Source: Porticoccus sp. W117 | GTDB lineage: Bacteria > Pseudomonadota > Gammaproteobacteria > Pseudomonadales > Porticoccaceae | Assembly (NCBI RefSeq): GCF_030341905.1 | Contig: NZ_JATAAF010000022.1 | Coordinates: 1 to 46,885, forward strand | Length of the DNA: 46,885 nucleotides | Reading direction: 5' to 3' | Shown here: positions 17,566-27,372 of the stretch, piece by piece | Numbering within the stretch: position 1 is the stretch's first letter | Layout: the number at the start of each line of letters is the position of its first letter | The notes under the pieces: generated by a model | Told to the model about the DNA's origin: nothing | Database searches by the model: none | Seen by the model: the letters and a program-made list of their open reading frames with translations, nothing else | Program-made: the position numbers and the translations under genes

Positions 17566-17913
17566 GTGATCACACTCTATGGCATCAACAACTGCGATAC
17601 CGTCAAAAAGGCCCGCCGCTGGCTGGAAGAAAACGGCATAGATTATCGCTTTCACGATTTTCGCGTCGATGGCCTGACCGCAAATCAGGTTACTGACTGG
17701 TCACAACAACTGGGCTGGGAAACTTTGGTGAACAAGCGCAGTACCACCTGGAAACAACTGGACGAAACAGAGCGCGCCACCATGGACGCCAACTCCTCCA
17801 TCAACGCCATGGTTGAACACCCTACCCTGATCAAACGACCGGTGTTAGACAACAACGGCGAGCTACTGGTGGGCTTTAAGCCTGAAACCTACCAAGACCA
17901 TTTCAGTTCTTAA
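17566..17913 (+). CDS. Spx/ArsC-like reductase family protein (YffB type)
   Basis: 115-aa thioredoxin-fold protein. It starts ITLYGINNCDTVKKARRWLEE, with Cys in NCDTV, the single-cysteine form of the ArsC/Spx superfamily, and ends with the family NGELLVGFKPETYQ. Members of the YffB group are often found next to dapD or dapE, as here, but their substrate is not settled. I chose GTG 17566 (GGGA 9 nt upstream) because the alternative start 150 nt earlier adds an unrelated low-complexity segment. dapD begins 27 nt downstream. Confidence 0.85.
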   Translation: MITLYGINNCDTVKKARRWLEENGIDYRFHDFRVDGLTANQVTDWSQQLGWETLVNKRSTTWKQLDETERATMDANSSINAMVEHPTLIKRPVLDNNGELLVGFKPETYQDHFSS

Positions 17914-17940
17914 CCATTTCATTTCTCAAGAGGTACCTTC

Positions 17941-18975
17941 GTGACCACACTCTATAGCTTTGGCCTGGGCGCAGGCACTAAAAACAGCAAAGGCGACTGG
18001 TTGGAAGTTTACTTTCAGCAACCGCTGCTCAATGCCAATGAGTCTTTGGCGGCAGCCGCCAACAAAACCCTGGGCTACGATGGTGGCAACCAGACCATTG
18101 AAGCCAGCAGCGCACAGCTGTCATCTCTGGCTGCCGAATTGCGCGCCAGCGGCGAAACCGCCCAGGCCGACATCGCCGACGCCATCCAACAAAGTGGTCG
18201 CCCTGCGGTTGTGGTGGCACTGGAAACCGACGCGGCCCCACAAAGCGCTGCAGAGGGCTACCTGAAACTGCACCTGCTGTCGCACCGCCTGGTAAAACCC
18301 CACGGCACAGACCTCAGTGGCATTTTTGGCCTGCTGGCCAATGTCGCCTGGACCGACCAGGGCGCCATCGATATCGATGAGCTGCCTGCCCGACAACTGC
18401 AGGCGCGGCTGGCTGGCAACCCCATCAGCGTTAACTGCATCGACAAATTCCCGAAAATGACCGACTACGTAGTACCCGCAGGTGTGCGTATTGCCGACAC
18501 ATCGCGGGTACGCCTGGGCGCCTATATCGGCGAAGGCACCACGGTGATGCACGAAGGTTTCGTCAACTTTAACGCTGGCACCGAAGGCCCCAACATGATC
18601 GAAGGCCGGGTTTCCGCCGGTGTGTTTATCGGCGCGGGCTCCGACCTGGGCGGCGGCTGTTCCACTATGGGTACCCTGTCCGGCGGCGGCAATATTGTTA
18701 TTTCAGTGGGCAAAGAATGTCTGGTCGGTGCCAATGCCGGTATCGGTATCCCCTTGGGTGATCGTTGTACCGTAGAAGCGGGGCTTTACATTACGGCTGG
18801 CACCAAAGTGGTGATGCTGGACGACAACCGCCAGCCTGTTGCAGAAACCAAAGCCCGTGACCTGGCCGGCAAAACCGACTTGCTGTTCCGCCGCAACTCC
18901 ATCAGCGGCGCCATCGAATGCCTGACCAATCAATCAGCCATTGAGCTGAATGAGGCGCTGCACGCGCATAATTGA
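17941..18975 (+). CDS. dapD: Tetrahydrodipicolinate N-succinyltransferase
   Basis: 344-aa left-handed beta-helix acyltransferase that transfers succinyl from succinyl-CoA to tetrahydrodipicolinate in the lysine/DAP pathway. The N-terminus TLYSFGLGAGTKNSKGDWLE and length identify the long DapD form found in Pseudomonas relatives, not the 274-aa E. coli form. Hexapeptide-like repeats occupy about residues 180-280 (VRIADTSRVRLGAYIGEGTT, VSAGVFIGAGSDLGGGCSTM). Start is GTG after AAGAGG. It is co-oriented with the Spx-like gene upstream and dapE further on. Confidence 0.95.
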   Translation: MTTLYSFGLGAGTKNSKGDWLEVYFQQPLLNANESLAAAANKTLGYDGGNQTIEASSAQLSSLAAELRASGETAQADIADAIQQSGRPAVVVALETDAAPQSAAEGYLKLHLLSHRLVKPHGTDLSGIFGLLANVAWTDQGAIDIDELPARQLQARLAGNPISVNCIDKFPKMTDYVVPAGVRIADTSRVRLGAYIGEGTTVMHEGFVNFNAGTEGPNMIEGRVSAGVFIGAGSDLGGGCSTMGTLSGGGNIVISVGKECLVGANAGIGIPLGDRCTVEAGLYITAGTKVVMLDDNRQPVAETKARDLAGKTDLLFRRNSISGAIECLTNQSAIELNEALHAHN

Positions 18976-18988
18976 CAGCGTTTACGCT

Positions 18989-19079
18989 GTCATCCTGAGG
19001 AGGCCTTAGCCGACGTGAGGATCTCACAACTTGCAAGCTCTGAGATCCTCACGTCGCCCTCCGGGCTCCTCAGGATGAC
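18989..19079. repeat. REP-like palindrome, family A copy 2
   Basis: A 91-bp inverted repeat with GTCATCCTGAGGAG and GACGTGAGGATCTCA arms and their complements, closely like the copy at 16482-16565. It sits 13 bp after the dapD stop. Only the loop and the CGCAGC-equivalent segment differ between the copies. Confidence 0.85.
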
Positions 19080-19192
19080 ACCTGCCCAAAAATAGCAGTT
19101 GACTATCAATACAATCCAAACAATAAATTTCACACCAACTTCCATCACACCCATAATTCCCCTCAAGCAATTACACCACTTAGGGGAACACC

Positions 19193-19675
19193 ATGAGCAC
19201 CAGCAACCCGCAGCAAGTCAATATCGGTATTGACGACAGCGCCCGCCAGAAAATCGCCCAGAGCATCAGCCAGGTATTAGCAGACAGTTACACCCTCTAC
19301 CTGATGACCCACAACTTTCACTGGAACGTCACCGGGCCTCACTTCCGTGAGTTGCACCTGCAATTTGAAGAGCAGTACACCGAATTAGCTGCCGCCGTTG
19401 ATGAAATCGCCGAACGCATCCGCACCCTGGGCTACCCCGCCCCCGGCACCTACAAACAATTTGCCCAGTTGAGCACTATCGACGAAGTGGAAACGATTCC
19501 AGAGGCATTTGAAATGGTGCGCATCCTGGCCGAAGCCAACGAAGCGGTAGTGCGCAGCTGCCGTCAGGGACTGCCTATCGCCCAGGACGCTGACGACGAA
19601 TCCAGTGCTGCGCTTTTATCGGACAGAATGCGTTTGCATGAGAAGAATGCGTGGTTATTGCGCAGCCTTTTGTAA
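19193..19675 (+). CDS. dps: Dps-family ferritin-like DNA-protection protein
   Basis: 160-aa Dps/miniferritin. The family core [20 protein letters not shown], then [21 protein letters not shown] gives the inter-subunit ferroxidase ligands (His, Asp and Glu); the C-terminal [17 protein letters not shown] is typical. Such 12-mers oxidise ferrous iron with peroxide and protect DNA; the short N-terminus has little positive charge, so strong DNA binding is uncertain. AGGGGAA precedes the ATG. The gene stands alone between a REP-like repeat and a terminator. Confidence 0.92.
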   Translation: MSTSNPQQVNIGIDDSARQKIAQSISQVLADSYTLYLMTHNFHWNVTGPHFRELHLQFEEQYTELAAAVDEIAERIRTLGYPAPGTYKQFAQLSTIDEVETIPEAFEMVRILAEANEAVVRSCRQGLPIAQDADDESSAALLSDRMRLHEKNAWLLRSLL

Positions 19676-19698
19676 AAGCGCTTCTGGTAAACAAAGCA

Positions 19699-19722
19699 CC
19701 CCTCAAGGTTTGAGGGGTGTTT
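19699..19722 (+). terminator. Rho-independent-like hairpin after dps
   Basis: ACCCCTCAA-GGT-TTGAGGGGT gives a 9-bp GC-containing stem about 25 bp after the dps stop, followed by a short GTTTG tract. It lies between the convergent dps and the small membrane protein gene. Confidence 0.65.
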
Positions 19723-19742
19723 GAAATTAACATATTGCTTTA

Positions 19743-20057
19743 CTAATCCGACCCATCCATATCACCATAATCACCACCACCTGAAACATGCCCGCCTTCA
19801 CTTGAGCTCCCCATAAATCTTGGGCCATCCAAGTCTACGGTAGATAAATCGTTATCATCGTAATCTTCTTTAGAATCAGCAGGAGCATAAAACGGAAATA
19901 TTATTATTGGTATGCCAACACCAATGCCAATAAGAATCAGAGGAATTCGCCACAGTATTTCTTGATCACCCAAGAGCTGGATAAATATATCTAAAAGCCC
20001 GCCTAAAAAAGAAAGGCCAGCCAGAAAATAACACAATGTTTGAATAGACCTATTCAT
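19743..20057 (-). CDS. Small two-helix membrane protein, unknown function
   Basis: 104-aa protein I do not recognise. Two hydrophobic segments (TLCYFLAGLSFLGGLLDIFI and WRIPLILIGIGVGIPIIIFP) are followed by an acidic, Gly/Ser/Asp-rich tail (SKEDYDDNDLSTVDLDGP, GGHVSGGGDYGDMDGSD) that is probably cytoplasmic or disordered. ATG 20057 is chosen because GGGAG lies 9 nt upstream; a longer frame reading from 20123 has no such site. It converges on dps and diverges from dapE. Confidence 0.7.
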   Translation of the reverse strand: MNRSIQTLCYFLAGLSFLGGLLDIFIQLLGDQEILWRIPLILIGIGVGIPIIIFPFYAPADSKEDYDDNDLSTVDLDGPRFMGSSSEGGHVSGGGDYGDMDGSD

Positions 20058-20154
20058 TTGTAAACTCCCTTTGATTACGAGGCCCACAGAGAGATATGTG
20101 CATAAACACTGTCGCATATCCAATCAAAAGTCTAGCTCCGCGACTGCGCTTTGA

Positions 20155-21351
<1,197 letters not shown>

Positions 21352-21364
21352 TTTTATATCCACC

Positions 21365-21443
21365 GTCATCGCGAGCGTAGCGCGGCGATCTCCATCTACA
21401 ACGTGTCAAAATCACGAGATCGCCGCGCTGCGCTCGCGATGAC
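21365..21443. repeat. REP-like palindrome, family B copy 1
   Basis: A 79-bp inverted repeat starting GTCATCGCGAGCGTAGCGCG and ending CGCGCTGCGCTCGCGATGAC. Related copies are at 34521-34604 and 41890-41982. It fills most of the 112-bp gap between dapE and the DMT transporter. Confidence 0.85.
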
Positions 21444-21463
21444 AATAAAAACCCGGTGTCACA

Positions 21464-22333
21464 TTGAACAACCTGTTTCTATACATAGCCGTAGTGCTGA
21501 TCTGGGGTTCTACCTTTTTTGGCATCACCTTCCAGCTTGGTGTGGTAGACCCATTGATTTCCCTGGTATACCGTTTTGCCCTGGCGGTACTGCTGTTGTT
21601 GGCCTGGTGTCGTTACAAGAATTTGAGCCTGCGCATCGAGCGCCACCACCACCCCTACCTGTTCTACCAGGGCTCCTGCCTGTTCGCTATTAACTACTGG
21701 TTTGTCTACCTGGCGGAAGAACACATCACCAGCGGCATTGTGGCAGTGATGTTCACCACCATTATCTTTTTGAACATTATCAACGGGCGACTGCTGTTAA
21801 AGCGTCCATTTGAGTTGCGCGTACTGATTGGTGCGATAGTCGGCTTTCTGGGGGTTGCGCTGATTTATTACCCGGAGATAGAACAGTCCCAATGGAGCCG
21901 TTCTGCCATTATCGGTTTGCTGTTTGGTATCGGCGCGCCCGTGGTTGCCTCACTGGGTAACATCGCCGCCGCCCGCAATGGCCAACAGGGTTTGCCGGTG
22001 GTGCAAACCAATACCTGGAGCATGGCTTACGGCACAGTACTGATGCTGCTGGCAGCCTTGGTAATGGGCAAGCCATTTACCATGGAATGGACATTCCCTT
22101 ACCTGGCATCCATGGGTTTCCTGGTGGTGTTTGGTACCGTTATCGCCTTCTGTTGCTACCTGCTGCTTATCCAACGCATCGGCCCGGAACGAGCCGCCTA
22201 CAGCGCCTTGTTAATTCCGCTGGTAGCACTTGGCTTATCCACCCTGTTTGAAGGTTATCAATGGACAGCAACGGCATTCCTGGGTGTGGTAATGATTTTG
22301 GGCGGCAATTATTTTGCGTTGAAAAAAACATAG
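21464..22333 (+). CDS. DMT-superfamily (EamA-type) transporter
   Basis: 289-aa inner-membrane protein with ten predicted helices in two EamA repeats: the first begins YIAVVLIWGSTFFGITFQLG, with the SLVYRFALAVLLLL and EEHITSGIVAVMFTTI signatures; the second runs from WSRSAIIGLLFGIGAPVVAS to LGVVMILGGNYFAL. These transporters export or import amino acids and other metabolites; the substrate cannot be read from sequence. Start appears to be TTG at 21464, since no ATG precedes the first helix. Position after dapE may be incidental. Confidence 0.88.
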   Translation: MNNLFLYIAVVLIWGSTFFGITFQLGVVDPLISLVYRFALAVLLLLAWCRYKNLSLRIERHHHPYLFYQGSCLFAINYWFVYLAEEHITSGIVAVMFTTIIFLNIINGRLLLKRPFELRVLIGAIVGFLGVALIYYPEIEQSQWSRSAIIGLLFGIGAPVVASLGNIAAARNGQQGLPVVQTNTWSMAYGTVLMLLAALVMGKPFTMEWTFPYLASMGFLVVFGTVIAFCCYLLLIQRIGPERAAYSALLIPLVALGLSTLFEGYQWTATAFLGVVMILGGNYFALKKT

Positions 22334-22363
22334 CCACACAGCGCTTATATATTGCACGTACAA

Positions 22364-22379
22364 AGCCCCGGCAGGGGCA
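22364..22379. terminator. Short GC hairpin between convergent genes
   Basis: GCCCC-GGCA-GGGGC lies between the convergent DMT and rsmJ stops. It is a compact 5-bp stem without a T-run, so it is only a weak terminator candidate. Confidence 0.35.
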
Positions 22380-22385
22380 AATGAC

Positions 22386-23198
22386 CTAACCCAGCTTCTG
22401 CTTGCTGTAAATATCGTAGCGGGTGGATTTGCCCGTCAAGCTGACGCTTGGCTGGCAATCGTTTAAATACGGAGCCTTGGCCGGGCGTTTTACCACCACC
22501 CGGTAGCGCGCTACCTCCATGGCCATGGGCAGCAGTTGGTCGGCATCCGGATCGTCACCCACCAGCACATGGAAAGCCTGCATCTCTTTTTTTACCTTGG
22601 CGGATTTTTGTCGACCGGGGAACATAGGATCCAGGTAAACCACATCTGCCTGTGCAGCCAGTGTGGACATGTCCGTTACCAATGCATCCTGCTGTAATAA
22701 TTCCATGCGAGCCGCAATATCACGCACCTCTGAATCAGCGGCCTCAGAGGCCCGTTGCAAGCCATCCGCCAACAAGGCATGCACGATCGGGTTGCGTTCC
22801 AACAACGTCATCTGAGCCCCCAGGGTGGCGAGTACAAAGGCATCGCGACCCAGGCCAGCGGTCATATCCAAAACCTGCAAATCGCGGCGTTTGTCCAACC
22901 CTATGGCGCGGGAGATATCCTGCTTGCGGCCGCCGCCATACTGGCGTCGGTGGGCAGCGGCACCAGACACAAAGTCACAACGCACTGTACCAGGGGCGTC
23001 GGGCCCGGTTAATTGCAAACCCAAACCGTGCTCATCCACTATCAACAGGCACAAAAAAGCCGCCGTTGACTCGACAGGCGAGTTCTGTGGCGGCTTGTGG
23101 ACGGGCCAGCGTACCAGCTCCAGCCCCAGTTCTGCTGCCAGCGCCTGACCCCTGACTTCAAAACCGGGGGCGGCGCTGAGCGCACAGGGGATTTTCAA
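22386..23198 (-). CDS. rsmJ: 16S rRNA (guanine1516-N2)-methyltransferase
   Basis: 270-aa SAM-dependent methyltransferase of the RsmJ (YhiQ) family. The SAM-binding segment is LQVLDMTAGLGRDAFVLATL with LLERNPIVHALLADGL after it, and the catalytic-type motif VVYLDPMFPGRQKSA is near residue 195. VKRPAKAPYLNDCQPS and a GKSTRYDIY C-terminus match the family. The start is a TTG directly after the OmpA-like gene's TAG, suggesting coupling. Somewhat longer than the 250-aa E. coli protein. Confidence 0.9.
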   Translation of the reverse strand: MKIPCALSAAPGFEVRGQALAAELGLELVRWPVHKPPQNSPVESTAAFLCLLIVDEHGLGLQLTGPDAPGTVRCDFVSGAAAHRRQYGGGRKQDISRAIGLDKRRDLQVLDMTAGLGRDAFVLATLGAQMTLLERNPIVHALLADGLQRASEAADSEVRDIAARMELLQQDALVTDMSTLAAQADVVYLDPMFPGRQKSAKVKKEMQAFHVLVGDDPDADQLLPMAMEVARYRVVVKRPAKAPYLNDCQPSVSLTGKSTRYDIYSKQKLG

Positions 23199-23879
23199 CT
23201 ACTGCTGATCCAGTGGTTGCAGCTCCAGCTCCACACGACGGTTTAGCTGACGGCCCTCGGCACTGCTGTTGCTGGCTACCGGGTATTTTTCGCCGTAGCC
23301 AAAGGTAGAGATGCGGCTACCGGTAACACCCTGTGCCTGCAGGAACTGGCCAACACTGGACGCACGCTGCTCGCTCAAAGTCTGGTTGTGAGCATCGGAA
23401 CCTGTGGAGTCTGTGTGGCCGTAAACACGCACATTGGTTTGATCGAACTCATCGATCACCAGAGAGACAGACTCCAGAGTCGGGTAGAATTCGGAGCGCA
23501 CATCGTGGCGATCGACACCAAAGGTGATGTTGCTGGGCATCACCAGGCGGATATTGTCGCCTTCACGTTGTACCTGTACACCAGTGCCCGCCAGACGGTC
23601 ACGCAAGTGCTTTTCCTGCACATCCATGTAGTAGCCAATACCGCCTCCCAGCAAAGCGCCTGCAGCAGCACCGCGCAGTGCGCCCTTTTTGCGATCACCA
23701 TCGTCAGCGATGGCACCCACAACAGCGCCGGCAATGGCGCCAATACCAGCACCGCTGGCCGCCTTGCTGGTTTGCTGTTCACCGGTGTAGGGGTTAACGG
23801 TGGTGCAGGCCACGATAGTGGTGGTAAGGCCGACTACAGCAAAGGCTGAAACCAAGGATTTCTTGTTCAGGGTTTTCAT
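23199..23879 (-). CDS. OmpA-family lipoprotein (YiaD-like)
   Basis: 226-aa envelope protein. The lipoprotein signal ends TTTIVACTT (Cys about 24). A glycine-zipper region follows (GAGIGAIAGAVVGAIADDGD, GALLGGGIGYYMD, residues 40-85), and a C-terminal OmpA domain carries the peptidoglycan-binding motif VYGHTDSTGSDAHNQTLSEQ with RxxSV and LNRRVELEL. It should link the outer membrane to peptidoglycan. ATG 23879 has GGAG 7 nt upstream; a longer frame to 23978 lacks one. rsmJ follows without a gap. Confidence 0.9.
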   Translation of the reverse strand: MKTLNKKSLVSAFAVVGLTTTIVACTTVNPYTGEQQTSKAASGAGIGAIAGAVVGAIADDGDRKKGALRGAAAGALLGGGIGYYMDVQEKHLRDRLAGTGVQVQREGDNIRLVMPSNITFGVDRHDVRSEFYPTLESVSLVIDEFDQTNVRVYGHTDSTGSDAHNQTLSEQRASSVGQFLQAQGVTGSRISTFGYGEKYPVASNSSAEGRQLNRRVELELQPLDQQ

Positions 23880-24291
23880 ATAAAGCTCCATGTTCTGATA
23901 CGTAAAACGCCGGGTATTTTCAGGGATCAATAAAGCAGCCACAAGGGTGCATTTGATATTTTGCGACAACGTCGTCAAAGCCTATCTGTTGACAATATTT
24001 TCGCGGGTCATTTTCAGTTACTCACACATCCTGTGGATAAGTCTGTTAGCAACTTTTTTGTAAGTGCCGCAAAAGCCCGTATTTCGGTGGGCGTCAACAA
24101 ATTGGCCACTTTTTAAACAGCCCTTTAATCCTTTTATTTTCAAATGCTTATCGAGTTTTTATAGCTCCAAAGTAAACTTGACAAGGTTTTTTACAAAAAA
24201 TTAACCGACCAATATTGACTTGTGGACAATAACGAAAAATCAATAACTTACAACCCCCTCTTAACAGCCTGATTCAACCCTGAAACGCAAG
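23880..24291. other. AT-rich 412-bp intergenic region
   Basis: No gene seen. It holds a perfect DnaA-box sequence TGTGGATAA (24032-24040) and a one-mismatch form TGTGGACAA (24221-24229), and should include the promoter of the OmpA-like gene, although I could not define a convincing -35/-10 pair. Confidence 0.4.
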
Positions 24292-25056
24292 CTACAATTG
24301 CAGCCAGCCAAAGCCTTCGTCCTGACAGGCGTAATGAACCTGGCCAACGCCACTCAGCTGCGGTGTAACCGCCTCGCGCACCCGTTCCAGGCAGTTATTC
24401 TGCAGGCTGATATGCCCCAGCACCAGATGCTGTAAACGACTGCATTCAAGCTGGCTCAGCAAGTCGGCACTCTGGTGATTGTTGAGATGACCCCAGGGAC
24501 CACTGACACGCTGTTTGAGCGATGCCGGATAGGGCCCGCTGGCCAGCATTTGCAGGTCGTGATTGCACTCCAACAACAAACCATCGCAGTGCTGGTAGCA
24601 TTGAGTCACATAGGGAGTAACGGAGCCCAGGTCGGTAAGCACCCCCAGGCACAGGTTGCCGTGGTAGAACAGGTACTGCACCGGTTCCCTGGCATCGTGG
24701 GGCACCGCCACTGGCTGTACTCGCAGGGCACCGATAGTGAAGGGTTCGGCGTCACGCACAATGCGAATGTCCACCTGCTGGCTGCGCTCGACAACCGCTT
24801 TGGCGGTGCCAGCAGTCAGGTATACAGGCAATTGGTATTTGCGCGCCAGGGGCATGACCCCTTTGATATGGTCACCATGCTCGTGGGTCACCACAATGGC
24901 GCTCAGTTGATCGGGGCTGCGCTGTAGCTGATCGAGACGTCGCACAGTTTCCCGCATGGAGAAACCGCAATCCACCAGCAGGCAGGTATCAGCGGCTTCC
25001 ACCAGAGTGGCATTGCCCTGGCTACCGCTGCCCAGAGAAGCAAATTTCAAAGCCAA
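24292..25056 (-). CDS. MBL-fold metallo-hydrolase (YycJ/WalJ-like)
   Basis: 254-aa metallo-beta-lactamase-fold protein. It begins FASLGSGSQGNATLVEAADT, the GSGSxGN signature of the YycJ/VicX group, then LLVDCGFSMRE and the metal motif VVTHEHGDHIKG (HxHxDH), with further ligands in VPHDAREP and the C-terminal VLGHIS. These are probably phosphodiesterases or nucleases; the substrate in Gram-negatives is unclear. It starts with TTG (25054-25056) 3 nt after the bamC stop, so it is probably co-translated with bamC. Confidence 0.87.
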   Translation of the reverse strand: MALKFASLGSGSQGNATLVEAADTCLLVDCGFSMRETVRRLDQLQRSPDQLSAIVVTHEHGDHIKGVMPLARKYQLPVYLTAGTAKAVVERSQQVDIRIVRDAEPFTIGALRVQPVAVPHDAREPVQYLFYHGNLCLGVLTDLGSVTPYVTQCYQHCDGLLLECNHDLQMLASGPYPASLKQRVSGPWGHLNNHQSADLLSQLECSRLQHLVLGHISLQNNCLERVREAVTPQLSGVGQVHYACQDEGFGWLQL

Positions 25057-25059
25057 AGT

Positions 25060-26115
25060 TTAAGAAAGGTTACCGCGAATCTCTTTGAGCAACCGCAGCG
25101 CCTCATTGGGTTCGAGAAGCGTGCCATCGGGATTGGCAATTCGCACTTCCACACCCCGCTCAACCTGGGTGGTGGTTACGTGGTAGTCCACTCGGCGAAT
25201 TTCCTTGTCATCACCAGAGCTGAACCAGCCGCTGAACCAGCCACCTTTTTCGTCCAGTTCTTTGTGACGCACGTAAAAAATGCCCGCGCTGCGATCCTGG
25301 TCGATGATGGCAAAAGCACCACTGCCATCGCGATCTTCCAGCGAGTAAGCCACTGACCCCCAGGAGCGTGGGAAATCCAGTTTGATCAGCACATAGGGCT
25401 GCTCGCCGCTGGCGCTGTGCACTTCCACCTTGGCTTCGCCACCAATGGTCTGTGCCAACAACGACACAGAGCTGTTGCCAATGTCTCCGGCAAGGGCCTC
25501 GGCCACCAGTTTCTGCAATTCCTTTTCCTTGGCCGTGTCGCTGGATTGTGGCTGCCAATCGGTAACCCGCTCATCACCTTTGGGGGCACTGTTGTGCAGC
25601 ACGCTGACTTCGGTAGTATTGAACTGCACGCCGGGCTCTACTTTCAGACGATAGCGGTGAGAGTAGTCTTCATCTTCCTTGTAGTTAACCCACACGGTAT
25701 CGATTTGCCCCTCTTTGGCGTTCAGGGACTCCACCAGAATGCCGTTGCGGGTCAATACATTGCGAATTTCCGGCCATACCCGATCCGGGCTGGCCTGCAC
25801 CAATACCCAACTTTTGCCGGACAGGGACTGAATCTTCACTTGCTTTTCAAAGGCGGCAAGAGAAGCCCGCTGAGGCCTGGGCACCCGAAATTCTCCAGGA
25901 ATGATGGAATCGTCGGGGATAGCAGGAATGGGGTACAGCTCGGCGATAGCGCCATCTACGCTGCTGGCGGGCACATTGATATCCGCCACTTCTTCTGCCA
26001 ATTGGTAGTCATTGCTGCGGTCGCGAAAAGTGTCGCCAAACAGGCTGCAACCAGAAAGGCCAAGCAAGCCGAAAGCGATAAGAGTCCTGCTTAACAGGGA
26101 GTTTCTGTGTAACAA
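25060..26115 (-). CDS. bamC: Outer-membrane assembly lipoprotein BamC
   Basis: Lipoprotein component of the BAM complex that inserts outer-membrane proteins. The signal ends GLLGLSGCSLFGD with the lipidated Cys, followed by an unstructured N-terminal segment containing RDRSNDYQLAEEVADINVP, as in BamC, and two helix-grip domains (VWPEIRNVLTRNGI about 115; ERGVEVRIANPDGTLL near the end). The start is not ATG: TTG 26115 has GGAG 9 nt upstream, while another TTG at 26130 would add five residues. dapA lies directly upstream, the common dapA-bamC order. Confidence 0.92.
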   Translation of the reverse strand: MLHRNSLLSRTLIAFGLLGLSGCSLFGDTFRDRSNDYQLAEEVADINVPASSVDGAIAELYPIPAIPDDSIIPGEFRVPRPQRASLAAFEKQVKIQSLSGKSWVLVQASPDRVWPEIRNVLTRNGILVESLNAKEGQIDTVWVNYKEDEDYSHRYRLKVEPGVQFNTTEVSVLHNSAPKGDERVTDWQPQSSDTAKEKELQKLVAEALAGDIGNSSVSLLAQTIGGEAKVEVHSASGEQPYVLIKLDFPRSWGSVAYSLEDRDGSGAFAIIDQDRSAGIFYVRHKELDEKGGWFSGWFSSGDDKEIRRVDYHVTTTQVERGVEVRIANPDGTLLEPNEALRLLKEIRGNLS

Positions 26116-26143
26116 GTTATTATTCTCCAAAGCGACGCTGCGG

Positions 26144-27040
26144 CTATACCAGCCCCAGTTTTTGTAATTCGGCCCGAACCACCGGCTGCTGCTCTGCGGA
26201 CAGCACCGTCAAGGGCAGGCGAATGCCTGCGGGGATGCGCCCCATTTCCAACAGTGCCCACTTCACCGGAATCGGGTTGGACTCCACAAACATGGCATTG
26301 TGCAAGGCATCCAACCTGGCGTTGAGGGTACGAGCCTGTTCAGCATCCCCTTCCAGGGCAACCCGACACAGTTGCGCCATCAATTCCGGAGCCACATTGG
26401 CTGTTACAGAAATGTCACCGTGGCCACCCATTAAAATCAATTCAGCGGCGGTCATGTCATCGCCGGAGTAAATGGCAAAACCCTGCGGGCAGCTATCGAT
26501 CAGTTGGCGCGCCCGATCCAAATCACCGGTGGCCTCCTTGATACCGACAATGTTTTCCACTTCGGCGAGACGCAGCACGGTTTCCGGCAGCAGGTCGCAG
26601 GCGGTGCGGCCCGGCACGTTGTAGAGAATCTGGGGGATGTCCACACTGTCGGCAATTGTTTTGAAATGCTGGAACAGGCCTTCCTGAGTGGGCTTGTTGT
26701 AGTAGGGAGTTACCAGCAGGCAGGCATCAGCACCGGCCTCTTTGGCTTGGGAGGTCAACTCCAGCGCCTCGTGAGTGGAATTGGCGCCAGTGCCGGCAAT
26801 GATTGGAATACGGCCAGCAGAGTGATCTACCACCGCTTTGATCACCTGCTTGTGCTCGTCCATGCTCAGGGTCGATGATTCACCGCTGGTACCCACGGCC
26901 ACAATGGCATCGGTGCCGGCTTCGATATGCCAGTCCACCAGCCGTTTCAGTCCGTCCCAGTCCACGTCGTTTGAGGTGGGCAACAAGGGGGTAACCAAAG
27001 CGACAATACTACCGGTGATAAGGGTCTGTTGACGTTTCAT
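26144..27040 (-). CDS. dapA: 4-hydroxy-tetrahydrodipicolinate synthase
   Basis: 298-aa TIM-barrel aldolase condensing pyruvate with aspartate semialdehyde, the first committed lysine/DAP step. Motifs: VGTSGESSTLSMDEH, YYNKPTQEGLFQHF (Tyr of the proton relay), YNVPGRTACDL and the Schiff-base lysine in IVGIKEATGDLDR. ATG 27040 follows AGAGGTGG. The first seven codons recur as an inverted copy at 27279-27302 (see findings). It is upstream of bamC on the same strand. Confidence 0.96.
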   Translation of the reverse strand: MKRQQTLITGSIVALVTPLLPTSNDVDWDGLKRLVDWHIEAGTDAIVAVGTSGESSTLSMDEHKQVIKAVVDHSAGRIPIIAGTGANSTHEALELTSQAKEAGADACLLVTPYYNKPTQEGLFQHFKTIADSVDIPQILYNVPGRTACDLLPETVLRLAEVENIVGIKEATGDLDRARQLIDSCPQGFAIYSGDDMTAAELILMGGHGDISVTANVAPELMAQLCRVALEGDAEQARTLNARLDALHNAMFVESNPIPVKWALLEMGRIPAGIRLPLTVLSAEQQPVVRAELQKLGLV

Positions 27041-27302
27041 ATCCACCTCTGCTGAGAGCGATTTTTGCGCTCAACAAGACGGAAAAAGTGACGTGTAGTT
27101 ACTCTACACCAACTTTTTCCAACGCAGTGGAGCGCAAAAATAGCCTCAGCCCCATACGTTTTAATAAAAGGGGTTGGGGCTGAAAAGGCGCCCCTCGTTG
27201 TTGCTCGTCGCTCATTTGGAATGACCAAACCACTCTCCTCGCGCCTAGATGGGCGCCTTTTCAACCGCCAACAGTGGCGGATACGAAACGTCAACAGACC
27301 CT
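27021..27302. repeat. Nested hairpin array upstream of dapA with inverted copy of the dapA start
   Basis: Several inverted repeats are packed between dapA and the acyltransferase gene. (1) GCTGAG...TTTTTGCGCTC 27051-27072 pairs with 27130-27150. (2) Inside it, GGAAAAAGT 27081-27089 pairs with ACTTTTTCC 27112-27120, and GTGTAG pairs with CTACAC. (3) CAGCCCC 27147-27153 pairs with GGGGCTG 27176-27182. (4) GAAAAGGCGCCC 27182-27193 pairs with GGGCGCCTTTTC 27251-27262. (5) CCGCCA pairs with TGGCGG. (6) The outermost arms, 27021-27044 (dapA codons 1-7 plus leader) and 27279-27302, match with one mismatch. A further CCCTAG/CTAGGG dyad follows at about 27299-27315. No gene lies in 27041-27372. Confidence 0.8.
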
Positions 27303-27372
27303 AGATATCCTAGGGAGAGCAAAAAAGAGGGCTATGGTACTGGTCGCCGCGCGGGGGCTCAAGAGCCGCCCA

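Noticed and set aside
26838-27032. Plus-strand frame opposite dapA
   Set aside because: Antisense to conserved dapA codons, no motif.
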